Position numbers and translations under genes: made by a program. Below, piece after piece: positions 25,654 to 34,160 of a stretch of DNA of 64,000 nucleotides. This DNA comes from Luteipulveratus halotolerans (GTDB lineage Bacteria; Actinomycetota; Actinomycetes; Actinomycetales; Dermatophilaceae): the NCBI RefSeq assembly GCF_001247745.1, contig NZ_LAIR01000002.1:1116001-1180000 (forward strand), read 5' to 3'. The first letter of the stretch is position 1, and the number at the start of each line of letters is the position of its first letter. Below the pieces are notes generated by a model, which was given only the letters and a program-made list of their open reading frames with translations, was not told where the DNA came from and made no database searches.

Positions 25654-26612
25654 CAGTCGACGTGCCGTTCGTGCTCGGGCCGTACGGGGGCGGCGAGGTC
25701 GGCGTACGAGTCGGGTCGTCGGGTCGCGAGGAACGGGAACAGGTCGAGCCAGTCCTTGCGCTGTGCGAGGTCGAGGTCGGCGACGAGTGCGGCCGCCCGG
25801 TCGCGCGGTGCCTGCACGAGCACCCGGCCGTAGGGATCGGCGATGAACGAGCTGCCGTAGAACGTGATCAGGCCCTCGGTGCCGTAGCGGTTGGGCGCGA
25901 CCACGAACAGGCCGTTGGCGATGGCGTGGCCGACGATCGTGTGCTGCCACAGCGGCTGGGTGTCGAACTCGGGGTGGTCGGGCTCGGAGCCGATCGCGGT
26001 GGGGTAGGCGAGCACGTCGGCCCCGCCGAGGGCGTACAGCCGCGCGACCTCCGGGAACCACTCGTCCCAGCACGTCGGGAGGCCGAGCTTGACCTGTGGG
26101 TCCTCAACCGGCACAACGGGATACGCGTCATCGGCCGGGCCAGGGCGGAAGTACTTGTCCTCGTAGTAGCCGGCTGTCACGGGGATGTGCGTCTTGCGCG
26201 TTCGGGCGATCAGCCGACCGTCAGGAGCCACGAGCACGGCGGTGTTGAAACCGAGGCCGTCGTCCTGGTCGGCCTTCTCGTAGAGCGACGCGTGCACCAT
26301 CGCGCCGGTCGCTGCAGCGGCCTCGCGGGCGAAGGCGACCGTGGGGCCGTCCTCGAGGCTCTCGGCCAGGTCTGACGGCGTCCCGGTGGGCAGCGTGTCG
26401 GCGGGGTAGCGCGACAGGGTCAGCTCGGGAAGGAACACGATGCGTGCTCCGGCCTCGGCTGCGGTCGTGATGCCGTCGAGCAGGGTCTTCTGCAGACGGT
26501 CGGTGTCCTCGTCCCAGGCGTGCTGGACGAGTCCGACACGCACCGGGGCGTGGTCGGGCTGGTCGACACGGGCCCAGGACGTCGGGACGGCCGGCGCGGT
26601 GATGAGCTCCAT
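25653..26612 (-). CDS. aguB: N-carbamoylputrescine amidohydrolase (nitrilase superfamily)
   Basis: 319 aa. It hydrolyses N-carbamoylputrescine to putrescine, CO2 and ammonia. The nitrilase Glu-Lys-Cys triad is visible in FLPELTLSRY, RKTHIPVTAGYYEDKYF and GLPTCWDEWFPE. ATG 26612 is chosen over GTG 26636 because an AATACT -10 hexamer (complement of 26620-26625) lies 7 nt upstream. It is coupled to aguA. The pair supplies putrescine from agmatine or uses agmatine as a nitrogen source. Confidence 0.94.
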   Translation of the reverse strand: MELITAPAVPTSWARVDQPDHAPVRVGLVQHAWDEDTDRLQKTLLDGITTAAEAGARIVFLPELTLSRYPADTLPTGTPSDLAESLEDGPTVAFAREAAAATGAMVHASLYEKADQDDGLGFNTAVLVAPDGRLIARTRKTHIPVTAGYYEDKYFRPGPADDAYPVVPVEDPQVKLGLPTCWDEWFPEVARLYALGGADVLAYPTAIGSEPDHPEFDTQPLWQHTIVGHAIANGLFVVAPNRYGTEGLITFYGSSFIADPYGRVLVQAPRDRAAALVADLDLAQRKDWLDLFPFLATRRPDSYADLAAPVRPEHERHVD

Positions 26613-26704
26613 GCGGGCCAGTATTGCGCCCGTCACAGCAGCCCGGCGCGGGGCTGCGCCCGCGTGCAGCCGAGCGTCGGCGTGTGAGACCGTCTCGTGT
26701 GCGC

Positions 26705-26935
26705 ATGAGCGAGTTCTGGCGACTGATGGACGACGAGTTCGGTGCGTCCTACAGCCGGATGCTGGCGAGCACTCACGTGCTGCACGCGCTCGACGACCTC
26801 ACGGTCGAGCAGGCCCTGGCCGCGCACCGTCGGCCGCGCGACGTCTGGGAGGCGTTGTGCGACGACATGAACGTGCCCCCGGAGCGCCGCCTCGGGGTCG
26901 ACCTGCCCGTCCGAGACAACCCCAAGGAGTCGTAG
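26705..26935 (+). CDS. DUF3046 family small protein
   Basis: 76 aa. MSEFWRLMDDEFGASYSRML and the helical remainder match the actinobacterial DUF3046 family, whose Mycobacterium tuberculosis member (Rv2738c) also precedes recA. The function is unknown; no membrane segment or metal motif is visible. It is followed with no gap by the transglutaminase-like gene. Confidence 0.85.
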   Translation: MSEFWRLMDDEFGASYSRMLASTHVLHALDDLTVEQALAAHRRPRDVWEALCDDMNVPPERRLGVDLPVRDNPKES

Positions 26936-27736
26936 GTGAAGCGCACCGTCTCGTCCGTCCTCAACCTCCAGGTCACGACACCGGCACGCCTCGTGCTCCA
27001 GGTCGCCGTGGCGCCGAGGCCGGGACTGCGCATCGAGGACGCGTTCACGGTCACGGCGCAGGGTGAGGCTCGTGACGTCACCGCCATCGTCGGCAAGCAC
27101 GACGGCATCTGCCACGTCGTCGACGTCGAGCCCGGGCAGCATGAGGTCCGCTACGAGGCGAGCGTCGAGGGTGAGGCCGAGCCGTTCGAGGACGACATCG
27201 CCGATCGCCTCACCTATCTGCTGCCGAGCCGCTACTGCGAGTCCGACCGGCTGCTCGGCTCGGCCCGCGAGGAGTTCGAGGGTGTGCAGGGCATGGAGCT
27301 GGTCCAGGCCGTACGCGCATGGGTGCGCAAGCGGACGGCGTACGTCGTCGGCTCCTCGCGCGTCACCGACAGCGCGGTCGACACGTTCCTGGCGCGCGAC
27401 GGCGTCTGCCGCGACTTCGCCCACCTGACCGTCGCGATGCTGCGTGCGCGTGAGGTGCCGGCCCGGATCGTCGCGTGCTACGCGCCCGGCCTGGTGCCGA
27501 TGGACTTCCACGCCGTCGCCGAGGCCTACGTCGACGGCGCCTGGCACCTGGTCGACTCCACGGGCATGGCGCCACGGCAGTCGTTGCTGCGCATCTCCAC
27601 CGGACGCGATGCTGCCGACACCTCGTTCATGACGCGTTTCGGCGGGCGGGTCAACCTGCGGGGCATGCGCGTGACCGCGCTGCTCGAGGGCAACCTGCAC
27701 ACCGACGACCACACCTCGCCCGTGGTGATGGTCTGA
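26936..27736 (+). CDS. Transglutaminase-like superfamily protein
   Basis: 266 aa. A beta-rich N-terminal half is followed by a transglutaminase/cysteine-protease core with the catalytic Cys in DGVCRDFAHLTVAMLRA, His in PMDFHAVAEAYVDGAWHLVD and Asp in LVDSTG. No signal peptide is present. GTG 26936 directly follows the DUF3046 stop, with AAGGAG 7 nt upstream. Bacterial members are peptidases or cross-linkers; the substrate is unknown. Confidence 0.87.
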   Translation: MKRTVSSVLNLQVTTPARLVLQVAVAPRPGLRIEDAFTVTAQGEARDVTAIVGKHDGICHVVDVEPGQHEVRYEASVEGEAEPFEDDIADRLTYLLPSRYCESDRLLGSAREEFEGVQGMELVQAVRAWVRKRTAYVVGSSRVTDSAVDTFLARDGVCRDFAHLTVAMLRAREVPARIVACYAPGLVPMDFHAVAEAYVDGAWHLVDSTGMAPRQSLLRISTGRDAADTSFMTRFGGRVNLRGMRVTALLEGNLHTDDHTSPVVMV

Positions 27737-27781
27737 CGTCGCGCGGTTCGCGACACGCGCGTACGGCGGGTCGCGCGCCGC

Positions 27782-27797
27782 TCGTACGCATGTTCGG
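27782..27797 (+). promoter_or_regulatory. LexA (SOS) box upstream of recA
   Basis: TCGTAC-GCAT-GTTCGG matches the actinobacterial LexA site TCGAAC-N4-GTTCGA at 10 of 12 defined positions. A TACGTT -10 candidate follows at 27799-27804, so a bound repressor would block that promoter. It is 176 bp upstream of recA. Confidence 0.7.
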
Positions 27798-27864
27798 ATA
27801 CGTTGTGCACAGGTGCCCGCTCGACGGGTCGTTCGTCCACAGCGTGCTCGGACGTCCGCGACGG

Positions 27865-27887
27865 CTGTCGGTGCTGGCTCCTAGCGT
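27865..27887 (+). promoter_or_regulatory. LexA-independent (RecA-NDp/PafBC) recA promoter
   Basis: CTGTCGGTG (27865-27873), exactly 8 nt, then TAGCGT (27882-27887). The consensus TTGTCRGTG-N8-TANNNT is matched at 8 of 9 upstream positions plus the -10. This is the promoter class recognised by the PafBC activator during DNA damage in mycobacteria. Confidence 0.8.
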
Positions 27888-27973
27888 CTGACTCGTACCG
27901 AGGTCCATCGCACGCGTGGGCTGAGGTCGGTCGCCGGGAGGCGCGCCCGCCCACGTTCTGAAGGAGAAGCCAG

Positions 27974-29056
27974 ATGGCTGCAGCACCCAAGTCCGGTCCC
28001 GCCGGCGGAGACAAGCACAAGTCGCTCGACGTCGTCCTGTCCCAGATCGAGAAGTCGCACGGCAAGGGTGCGGTGATGCGCCTCGGTGACGACATCCGCC
28101 CGCCGATCGAGGTCATCCCGACCGGCGCCATCACGCTCGACGTCGCGCTCGGTATCGGCGGTCTGCCGCGTGGCCGCGTCGTGGAGGTCTACGGGCCGGA
28201 GAGCTCGGGTAAGACGACGGTCGCCCTGCACGCCGTCGCCAACGCCCAGCGCAACGGCGGGCTCGCCGCCTTCATCGACGCCGAGCACGCACTCGACCCG
28301 GAATACGCGAAGAAGCTCGGCGTCGACACCGACAACCTGCTGGTCAGCCAGCCCGACACCGGTGAGCAGGCGCTCGAGATCGCCGACATGCTGATCCGCT
28401 CCGGCTCGCTCGACATCATCGTCATCGACTCGGTCGCAGCCCTCGTGCCGCGCGCTGAGATCGAGGGCGAGATGGGTGACAGCCACGTCGGCCTGCAGGC
28501 CCGCCTCATGAGCCAGGCGCTGCGCAAGATCACCGGCGCGCTCAACAGCACGGGCACGACGGCGATCTTCATCAACCAGCTGCGCGAGAAGATCGGCGTG
28601 ATGTTCGGCTCGCCCGAGACCACCACGGGTGGCAAGGCGCTGAAGTTCTACGCCTCGGTCCGCCTCGACGTCCGTCGCATCGAGACTCTCAAGGACGGTT
28701 CGGAGCCGGTCGGCAACCGCACCCGCGTCAAGGTCGTCAAGAACAAGGTGTCCCCGCCGTTCAAGCAGGCCGAGTTCGACATCCTCTACGGCCAGGGCAT
28801 CTCCCGTGAGGGCGGCCTGATCGACATGGGCGTCGAGCACGGGTTCGTGCGCAAGTCCGGCGCTTGGTACACCTACGAGGGCGACCAGCTGGGGCAGGGC
28901 AAGGAGAACGCCCGCAACTTCCTCAAGGACAACCCCGACCTCGCCGACGAGATCGAGAAGAAGATCAAGGAAAAGCTCGGGGTCGGCCCGCAGCTGGACA
29001 AGCCGGCCGAGGCGCCCGCCGAGGCTCCGGCGGCTGAGGTCCCGGTCTCCTTCTGA
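27974..29056 (+). CDS. recA: RecA recombinase
   Basis: 360 aa ATP-dependent strand-exchange protein and co-protease for LexA. Walker A is GPESSGKT at residues 74-81, followed by IDAEHALDP, Walker B IIVIDSVAAL and the DNA-binding loop INQLREKIGVMFGSPETTTG. Unlike M. tuberculosis RecA it has no intein. The C-terminal tail is short and acidic/alanine-rich. Shine-Dalgarno AAGGAGAAG precedes ATG 27974. recX follows 2 nt after the stop. Confidence 0.99.
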   Translation: MAAAPKSGPAGGDKHKSLDVVLSQIEKSHGKGAVMRLGDDIRPPIEVIPTGAITLDVALGIGGLPRGRVVEVYGPESSGKTTVALHAVANAQRNGGLAAFIDAEHALDPEYAKKLGVDTDNLLVSQPDTGEQALEIADMLIRSGSLDIIVIDSVAALVPRAEIEGEMGDSHVGLQARLMSQALRKITGALNSTGTTAIFINQLREKIGVMFGSPETTTGGKALKFYASVRLDVRRIETLKDGSEPVGNRTRVKVVKNKVSPPFKQAEFDILYGQGISREGGLIDMGVEHGFVRKSGAWYTYEGDQLGQGKENARNFLKDNPDLADEIEKKIKEKLGVGPQLDKPAEAPAEAPAAEVPVSF

Positions 29057-29058
29057 TC

Positions 29059-29775
29059 GTGGATCGTCCGTTCGACCGTCCGGCCGGGCCGCCTCCCGCG
29101 TTCGCGCAGGAAGCGGCCCGGTCGGCCGACGGCACCGCGACCTCCGCGTCGACGTCGTACGAACCCTCCAGCAGCCGACGGCCCACCCGTGAGCAGCGCC
29201 GCACGAGTCCTGGCGCAGCCGCCCAGCGCCGCACCGGGCGCGCGCCCGAGGCTCCCGACGACCCGTCCCGCGCTGCGAGTCAGGACCCCGAGCCGGACGC
29301 GCACGAGGTGGCGCGGGCGATCGTGCTGCGACAGCTGACGATGGCGCCGCGCAGCCGCAAACAGCTGGAGGACAAGCTCCGCCAGAAGGACTGCGACGAG
29401 CAGGTGGCACGCCAGGTCCTCGACCGGATGGAGGAGGTGGGCCTGGTCGACGACGAGGCCTACGCCCAGATGGTCGTCCGCACCCAGCAGACCGGACGTG
29501 GTCTGGCGCGTCGGGCGCTGCGCCAGGAGCTGCGACGCAAAGGCGTCGACGACGAGGTCGCTGCGGCGACGCTGGACGACATCGACGACGAGAGCGAGCG
29601 GGATCGAGCACGAGCGCTGGCCGAGAAGAAGATGCGCTCGATGCACGGTCTCGACGCGACCGTGCAGACCCGTCGGCTCGCGGGCATGCTTGCCCGCAAA
29701 GGGTATTCGTCATCGGTGGCGTGGGCGGTCATCCGCGAGGTCATCGCCGACGCACCTGAGCACCAGCCCGACTGA
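29059..29775 (+). CDS. recX: RecX, regulator of RecA
   Basis: 238 aa. A disordered, Arg/Ser/Pro-rich N-terminal extension of about 80 residues precedes the three-helix RecX repeats (from ARAIVLRQLTMAPRSRKQLE, through VDDEAYAQMVVRTQQTGRGL, to GYSSSVAWAVIREV). RecX binds RecA filaments and limits their activity. The GTG start is 2 nt after the recA stop, so recAX are cotranscribed. An internal start that drops part of the extension is possible. Confidence 0.92.
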   Translation: MDRPFDRPAGPPPAFAQEAARSADGTATSASTSYEPSSSRRPTREQRRTSPGAAAQRRTGRAPEAPDDPSRAASQDPEPDAHEVARAIVLRQLTMAPRSRKQLEDKLRQKDCDEQVARQVLDRMEEVGLVDDEAYAQMVVRTQQTGRGLARRALRQELRRKGVDDEVAAATLDDIDDESERDRARALAEKKMRSMHGLDATVQTRRLAGMLARKGYSSSVAWAVIREVIADAPEHQPD

Positions 29776-29791
29776 CCGCGTGCACCGATCG

Positions 29792-29818
29792 TGCATGCGC
29801 CGACGCACGACGCATGCA
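29792..29818 (+). terminator. Short hairpin after recX
   Basis: TGCATGCG (29792-29799) and CGCATGCA (29811-29818) form an 8-bp stem with an 11-nt loop, 17 bp after the recX stop. It has no T-run and its 3' arm touches the next gene's Shine-Dalgarno, so it could also modulate that gene. Confidence 0.4.
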
Positions 29819-29829
29819 GGAGAGGTTCT

Positions 29830-31125
29830 GTGAGTCATCAGCACCACGGTGCAGGCGCCGACGACGTGCGCCACGACATCGGTGCCGGCGTCACGGCGAT
29901 CGAGCGCGGCTGGGGTGACGCGTTCGACGACGCTGCGGTGGCACTCGCCCAGCAGTGCTCCACCGCAGCCGGAGCCCGGGCCGTCGTCGCCGAGCTGGAC
30001 GCCCAGCTCGGCCAGTACCTCACGCGCGCATGGGAGCACGGCTGGCAGCCGGCCGACGTGCACCGCATGGCGGTGCGCCGAGTCGCGTCCGCCGAGCAGC
30101 ACCTCACCCTCGACCTTGTCGTACGCCACCTCGACGGGTTCGCGTCGGCGACGGTCGACCCGACCTGGCATGCACAGCTCAAGGCACTCGACGGACGCTG
30201 GTGGTGGTCACGCTCGCAGCCGCTGCTGCTCGCGCACCGTGAGCGCGGCACCGACTGGCTGACGCTGCTCACGAGCACGCTCACCGTGCTGCACCTGCTC
30301 ATGGTGCTGCCGCCGATCGAGCGGCTCACCGCGGTGCCGGGTGCGTACGTACCCGACACCGGTGCTCCCACCGACGAGCAGCGTCCGAAGGTCGATGAGC
30401 GGGTCCTGCAGCGCGTACGCCGTCTGCTGGCGCAAGCCGAGTCGACGCCGTACGAGCCGGAGGCCGAGACGTTCACCGCTGCGGCGCAGTCGCTGATGGC
30501 CCGGCACAGCATCGATGCCGCGCTGCTCGCGCAGTCCGGTGAGGAGCGCGGCCGGTCGCGCTCCGGGCCGGTGGGTCGGCGCATCGGGGTCGACCAGCCC
30601 TACGACGCCCAGAAGGCCCTCCTGCTCGCTGCGGTCGCCGAGGCCAACCGCTGCCGGATGGTGTGGAGCCAGCACCTCGGCTTCGGCACGGTCGTCGGCT
30701 TCGCGCCCGACCTCGACGCCGTCGAGATGCTCTACACCTCGCTGCTCGTGCAGGCGACGCGAGCGATGACTGCGGCCGGACAGCGCACCGACCAGCGCGG
30801 ACGCAGCCGCACCCGAGGGTTCCGGTCCTCGTTCCTGTCGGCGTACGCCACCCGAATCGGGGAGCGGCTGCAGGAGGCGGCGCAGGCGCAGGTCGCAGCG
30901 ATGGAGTCCGAGGCGAGCACCGGCGAGCGATCGGGTACCTCGCTCGTCCACGTGCTGGAGCACCGGCACGAGGAGGTGACCGAGGCGATCGAGGAGCTGT
31001 TCCCCGTGGTGCAGCGCAAGGGACCACGGCGGCCCAAGGACGCCGAGGGCTGGTACTCCGGGCTCAGCGCGGCTGATCGGGCGCGGCTCGGCGGCGAGGG
31101 TCAGGCACTCGACGCACGCGGCTGA
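29830..31125 (+). CDS. DUF2786 domain protein
   Basis: 431 aa. A short DUF2786 segment lies near residues 200-240 (RVRRLLAQAESTPYEPEAETFTAAAQ then SLMARHSIDAALL). It is followed by a longer helical region with RSSFLSAYATRIGERLQEA, as in phage-related and actinobacterial DUF2786 proteins. The function is unknown. GTG 29830 has a good Shine-Dalgarno (AGGAGAGG). The 3' end overlaps the convergent LysR gene by 25 bp. Confidence 0.78.
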   Translation: MSHQHHGAGADDVRHDIGAGVTAIERGWGDAFDDAAVALAQQCSTAAGARAVVAELDAQLGQYLTRAWEHGWQPADVHRMAVRRVASAEQHLTLDLVVRHLDGFASATVDPTWHAQLKALDGRWWWSRSQPLLLAHRERGTDWLTLLTSTLTVLHLLMVLPPIERLTAVPGAYVPDTGAPTDEQRPKVDERVLQRVRRLLAQAESTPYEPEAETFTAAAQSLMARHSIDAALLAQSGEERGRSRSGPVGRRIGVDQPYDAQKALLLAAVAEANRCRMVWSQHLGFGTVVGFAPDLDAVEMLYTSLLVQATRAMTAAGQRTDQRGRSRTRGFRSSFLSAYATRIGERLQEAAQAQVAAMESEASTGERSGTSLVHVLEHRHEEVTEAIEELFPVVQRKGPRRPKDAEGWYSGLSAADRARLGGEGQALDARG

Positions 31126-31985
31126 GCGCGTCCGACGCCGAGGGCGCGTCGCAGCGCCGGGATCGAGCTGACGAGATCGGGGTCCGGCGCGCGGCCGGTG
31201 ACGACCGACAGGCGCAGCGTGACGCGTACAGGCAGCGGTTCGATCACCTCGTCGTCCCGCAGCTGGTGGGCGATGGCACTGCGCGGCAGGACAGCGATGC
31301 AGTCGCCGGCGCGGGCGTACGCGATGGTCGTCGGCAGCGTCGGGCCTTGCTGTGGGCGTGCTCTGAGGCGCTCCAGCCGCTCGTGCAGCACGGGGCCCAT
31401 CCGGTCGTAGGTCGAGTAGACGACGCGTCGCCCGGCGAGGGCCCGTCTGCCCCTGCCGAGCGGTGCCACGTCACGGCGCCGGAGCGTGACCAGGGTGTCC
31501 TCGCCGAGCGCATGGACGCGCACCAGGCGGGGGAGCGTCACCTGCTCGGCGACGGCAACGACCGCCGCGTCGAGGCTGCCCTCGGCGACCTGCTCGATCA
31601 GCGCCGGGCCGTGGTCGACGACAGCGAGCACCTCGCGGTCCAGGCACCGCTCCAGGGCGGGAAAGACGGCAGGGGACAGCGACACGAACGTCCCGACCCG
31701 GGGTGGACGAGCCTCCGACGCGGCCGACGCCGTGGCGTACGCACGCTCCAGGTGGCCGATGATGTGCGCCGCCTGGCGACCGAGCTCTGCGCCGGCCGGA
31801 GTCGGCCGAGCACCCGTCGTGTCTCGCTCGAAAAGCCTTGCGCCACAACGGCGTTCGATTGACGACAGCCGCTGGCTCGCGGAGGGCTGAGCGACCCGAA
31901 GGGCTCGTGCAGCGGCGCCGATGGAGCCGTGCTCGACGATCGCGAGCACGAGCCGGAGATCATCGACCGATGGTGTCATTGGCAT
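31101..31985 (-). CDS. LysR-family transcriptional regulator
   Basis: 294 aa. The winged-HTH at residues 5-62 reads SVDDLRLVLAIVEHGSIGAA, then ALRVAQPSASQRLSSIERRCG, followed by a periplasmic-binding-like effector domain. ATG 31985 is preferred over the GTG two codons upstream because TAGCCT (complement of 31992-31997) lies 6 nt before it. Its divergent neighbour is a methyltransferase (72 bp apart), a plausible target. The effector is unknown. Confidence 0.88.
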   Translation of the reverse strand: MPMTPSVDDLRLVLAIVEHGSIGAAARALRVAQPSASQRLSSIERRCGARLFERDTTGARPTPAGAELGRQAAHIIGHLERAYATASAASEARPPRVGTFVSLSPAVFPALERCLDREVLAVVDHGPALIEQVAEGSLDAAVVAVAEQVTLPRLVRVHALGEDTLVTLRRRDVAPLGRGRRALAGRRVVYSTYDRMGPVLHERLERLRARPQQGPTLPTTIAYARAGDCIAVLPRSAIAHQLRDDEVIEPLPVRVTLRLSVVTGRAPDPDLVSSIPALRRALGVGRAQPRASSA

Positions 31986-32057
31986 AGGCACAGGCTATGT
32001 CCGGAGCAGGTGATTGCAGGGCTACCTCGTCACGCTGCACACGATCACGCTGGTCCC

Positions 32058-32828
32058 ATGACGACGAGCACGCAGACCCTGACCCCCGAGGCGGCACTCA
32101 CCTGGCTCCAGCGCTGGGACGCCCAGCAGGCGACGTACTTCACCGACCGCGAGGAGCGCTTCGAGGTGATCTGTGACGTGGTCGAGCACGTCCTCGACCG
32201 CCCGGACCCGCTCATCGTCGACCTCGGCGTCGGACCGGGCTCGCTCGCGACCCGGTTGCTGCAGCGGCTGCCCGGAGCGCGCGTGGTCGGCGCTGACATG
32301 GACCCGCTCCTGCTGGGTCTCGCCGAGCGCGCCTACGGCGGCGACCGGTTCCGCACCGTGCGGGTCGACCTGCGCACCGACGGGTGGCTCGATGCGCTGG
32401 AGCTCGACCGCGCACCGGACGCTTTCGTGAGCACGACGGCGCTGCACTGGCTGGACCGCCCCGCCCTCATGCGGCTGCTGACGACCGCCTCGTCCGCACT
32501 GGTGCCCGGGGGAGTCGTGGTCGACGGAGACCACCTGTACGACGGAGCGCGCTCGCTCGACGAGCTGACGCGCGTGCTTGCCGATCGCGCGGCCGATCGC
32601 GCTGGTCGCGTCGAGGGCGAGGACTGGCGGGCCTGGTGGGACGCCGTGCCGGCTGCGCCCGAGCTGGCCGCGCTGCGCGACGCTCGGGCACGCGTCGACC
32701 TCGCTCATGACGTGCACGACCTCCCGTCCACCGCCGACTACCTGCAAGCGATGCGTGACGGGGGCTGCTCCCAGGTCGGCCAGGTCTGGCAGGTCGGTGA
32801 CGACCGGGTCGTCGTCGGTCTGCGCTGA
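32058..32828 (+). CDS. Class I SAM-dependent methyltransferase
   Basis: 256 aa. SAM-binding motif I is IVDLGVGPGSLATRLLQRLP near residues 54-73; VVGADMDPLLLG gives the acidic residue for the SAM ribose, and STTALHWLDRPALMRLL is typical of small-molecule methyltransferases. It is divergent from a LysR gene and ends before a 12-bp hairpin. The substrate is unknown. Confidence 0.85.
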   Translation: MTTSTQTLTPEAALTWLQRWDAQQATYFTDREERFEVICDVVEHVLDRPDPLIVDLGVGPGSLATRLLQRLPGARVVGADMDPLLLGLAERAYGGDRFRTVRVDLRTDGWLDALELDRAPDAFVSTTALHWLDRPALMRLLTTASSALVPGGVVVDGDHLYDGARSLDELTRVLADRAADRAGRVEGEDWRAWWDAVPAAPELAALRDARARVDLAHDVHDLPSTADYLQAMRDGGCSQVGQVWQVGDDRVVVGLR

Positions 32829-32846
32829 GCAGTCCCGCAGGGAAGG

Positions 32847-32877
32847 CCGGTTCCGGACCCGCGACGTCCGGAACCGG
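32847..32877 (+). terminator. Terminator hairpin after the methyltransferase
   Basis: CCGGTTCCGGAC (32847-32858) pairs with GTCCGGAACCGG (32866-32877) across a 7-nt loop. The next gene has its own -10 element immediately after. Confidence 0.65.
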
Positions 32878-32892
32878 TCGTACGGTCGACCC

Positions 32893-33303
32893 ATGACCGA
32901 CACGACGAGACCACGCCCGAAGCTGGACCTGATCGTCATCGACTGCCCGGACGCACTCGAGCTCGCCGGGTTCTACGGCGAGGTGCTCGGCTGGCAGCTG
33001 GAGGACGGCGCCGACCGTGACTGGGCGACACTGCAGCCGCCCGGTGGCGGCATCGGCCCTGACAACCCCGACGGTCACACAGCGGTGGCGTTCCAGCGCA
33101 TCGAGGACTGGGTCGAGCCGACCTGGCCGGGCGGCGGGCACCCGCAGCAGATGCACCTCGACCTGGCCGTCGGCGACATCGAGGCCGCCGAGCCGGCCGT
33201 CCTCGCGGCCGGCGCCCGCGTGCACGAGCACCAGCCGTCGAAGGACGGTGGGTTCAGGGTCTACCTCGACCCCGCCGGCCACCCTTTCTGCCTCATCCGG
33301 TGA
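32893..33303 (+). CDS. VOC-superfamily protein
   Basis: 136 aa. It has two VOC half-domains (LDLIVIDCPDALELAGFYGE and MHLDLAVGDIEAAEPAVLA), ending GFRVYLDPAGHPFCLI, the glyoxalase-like type annotated in many actinobacteria. TACGGT (32881-32886) lies 6 nt before the ATG, so the message is leaderless. The activity is unknown. Confidence 0.85.
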   Translation: MTDTTRPRPKLDLIVIDCPDALELAGFYGEVLGWQLEDGADRDWATLQPPGGGIGPDNPDGHTAVAFQRIEDWVEPTWPGGGHPQQMHLDLAVGDIEAAEPAVLAAGARVHEHQPSKDGGFRVYLDPAGHPFCLIR

Positions 33304-33310
33304 GGCGACC

Positions 33311-33718
33311 TCACATGGAGTGCAGCGCGCGCTGACCGTGCAACGCGTCGGTCGGCACGATGTCCTTCCCGAACGGCACCAGCGTCACCGGGATGAGCTT
33401 GATGTTGGCGATCGCCAGCGGGATGCCGACGATCGTGATCGCCTGCGCGACGGCAGTCACGATGTGTCCGATCGCGAGCCACCAGCCCGCGAGCACGAAC
33501 CAGATCACGTTGAGCACCACGGCGCCGGCGCCGGCACTCGGCTTGGCGACGATGGTGCGACCGAACGGCCACAGCACGTAGGACGCGATCCGGAACGACG
33601 CGACCCCGAACGGGATCGTGACGATCAGCACGCACATGATCAGCCCGGCGAGGGCGTACCCGATGGCCAGCCACAGCCCGGCGAGCACGAACCAGATCAG
33701 GTTGAGCAGCAGCCTCAT
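33311..33718 (-). CDS. YccF family inner-membrane protein
   Basis: 135 aa with two repeated YccF modules, each starting with LNLIWFVLAGLWLAIGY-type or LNVIWFVLAGWWLAIGH-type helices and each containing a conserved P-F-G (TIPFGVASFRIA, LVPFGKDIVP). There are about four membrane helices. The function is unknown. ATG overlaps the mhuD-like stop as ATGA, so it is coupled to a heme-degrading enzyme. Confidence 0.88.
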   Translation of the reverse strand: MRLLLNLIWFVLAGLWLAIGYALAGLIMCVLIVTIPFGVASFRIASYVLWPFGRTIVAKPSAGAGAVVLNVIWFVLAGWWLAIGHIVTAVAQAITIVGIPLAIANIKLIPVTLVPFGKDIVPTDALHGQRALHSM

Positions 33719-34068
33719 CCGGCGTTGCCGCTCGAACCCGTCGCGACCTCGTACGACCACAGCTCGGCGCTCATGCCGACCGGCCGCTGCGGGGCCTCCC
33801 CGGAGCCGGAGCCCGACTCGCCCTCGCCGGACGTACCGCGGTGGGCGTGCCCGAAGCTCTGGCTCGACTTCCACGCCTCGAAGGACTCCTCGTCGGCCCA
33901 GCGCGTGATGACCAGCCAGGTGGTGCGGTCATCCGTCGGCTTGAGCAGCTCGAAGCCCTCGAAGCCCGGCTGGTCGTCGACGGCGCCCTGACGCGCGGCG
34001 AACCGCTTGCCGAGCTCGTCTCCGCTGTCGGCGGGCACGGTGATGGCGTTGATCTTCACGATGCTCAT
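33715..34068 (-). CDS. MhuD-like heme-degrading monooxygenase
   Basis: 117 aa ABM-fold protein closely resembling mycobacterial MhuD (Rv3592), which opens heme to mycobilin and releases iron. The start MSIVKINAI places the catalytic Asn at residue 7, Arg at 26 (KRFAAR), Trp at exactly 66 (EAWK) and heme-ligand histidines at 74/76 (GHAHR), the MhuD pattern. A Ser/Gly-rich insert follows residue 78. It has a Shine-Dalgarno (GGGAGGAT) and is coupled to the yccF gene. Confidence 0.85.
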   Translation of the reverse strand: MSIVKINAITVPADSGDELGKRFAARQGAVDDQPGFEGFELLKPTDDRTTWLVITRWADEESFEAWKSSQSFGHAHRGTSGEGESGSGSGEAPQRPVGMSAELWSYEVATGSSGNAG

Positions 34069-34160
34069 ACGCTCGATCCTCCCGTACGCCGTCGCCGGCC
34101 GGCCGCGGGGCCGCGCGAGTTCGGGGAGAGGTGGGCGGCCGTCGTACCCTGGGTGGCGCC

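Noticed and set aside
27974..29056. Search for an intein in recA, as in M. tuberculosis
   Set aside because: The reading frame is 360 codons and continuous through the usual insertion site, so no intein is present.
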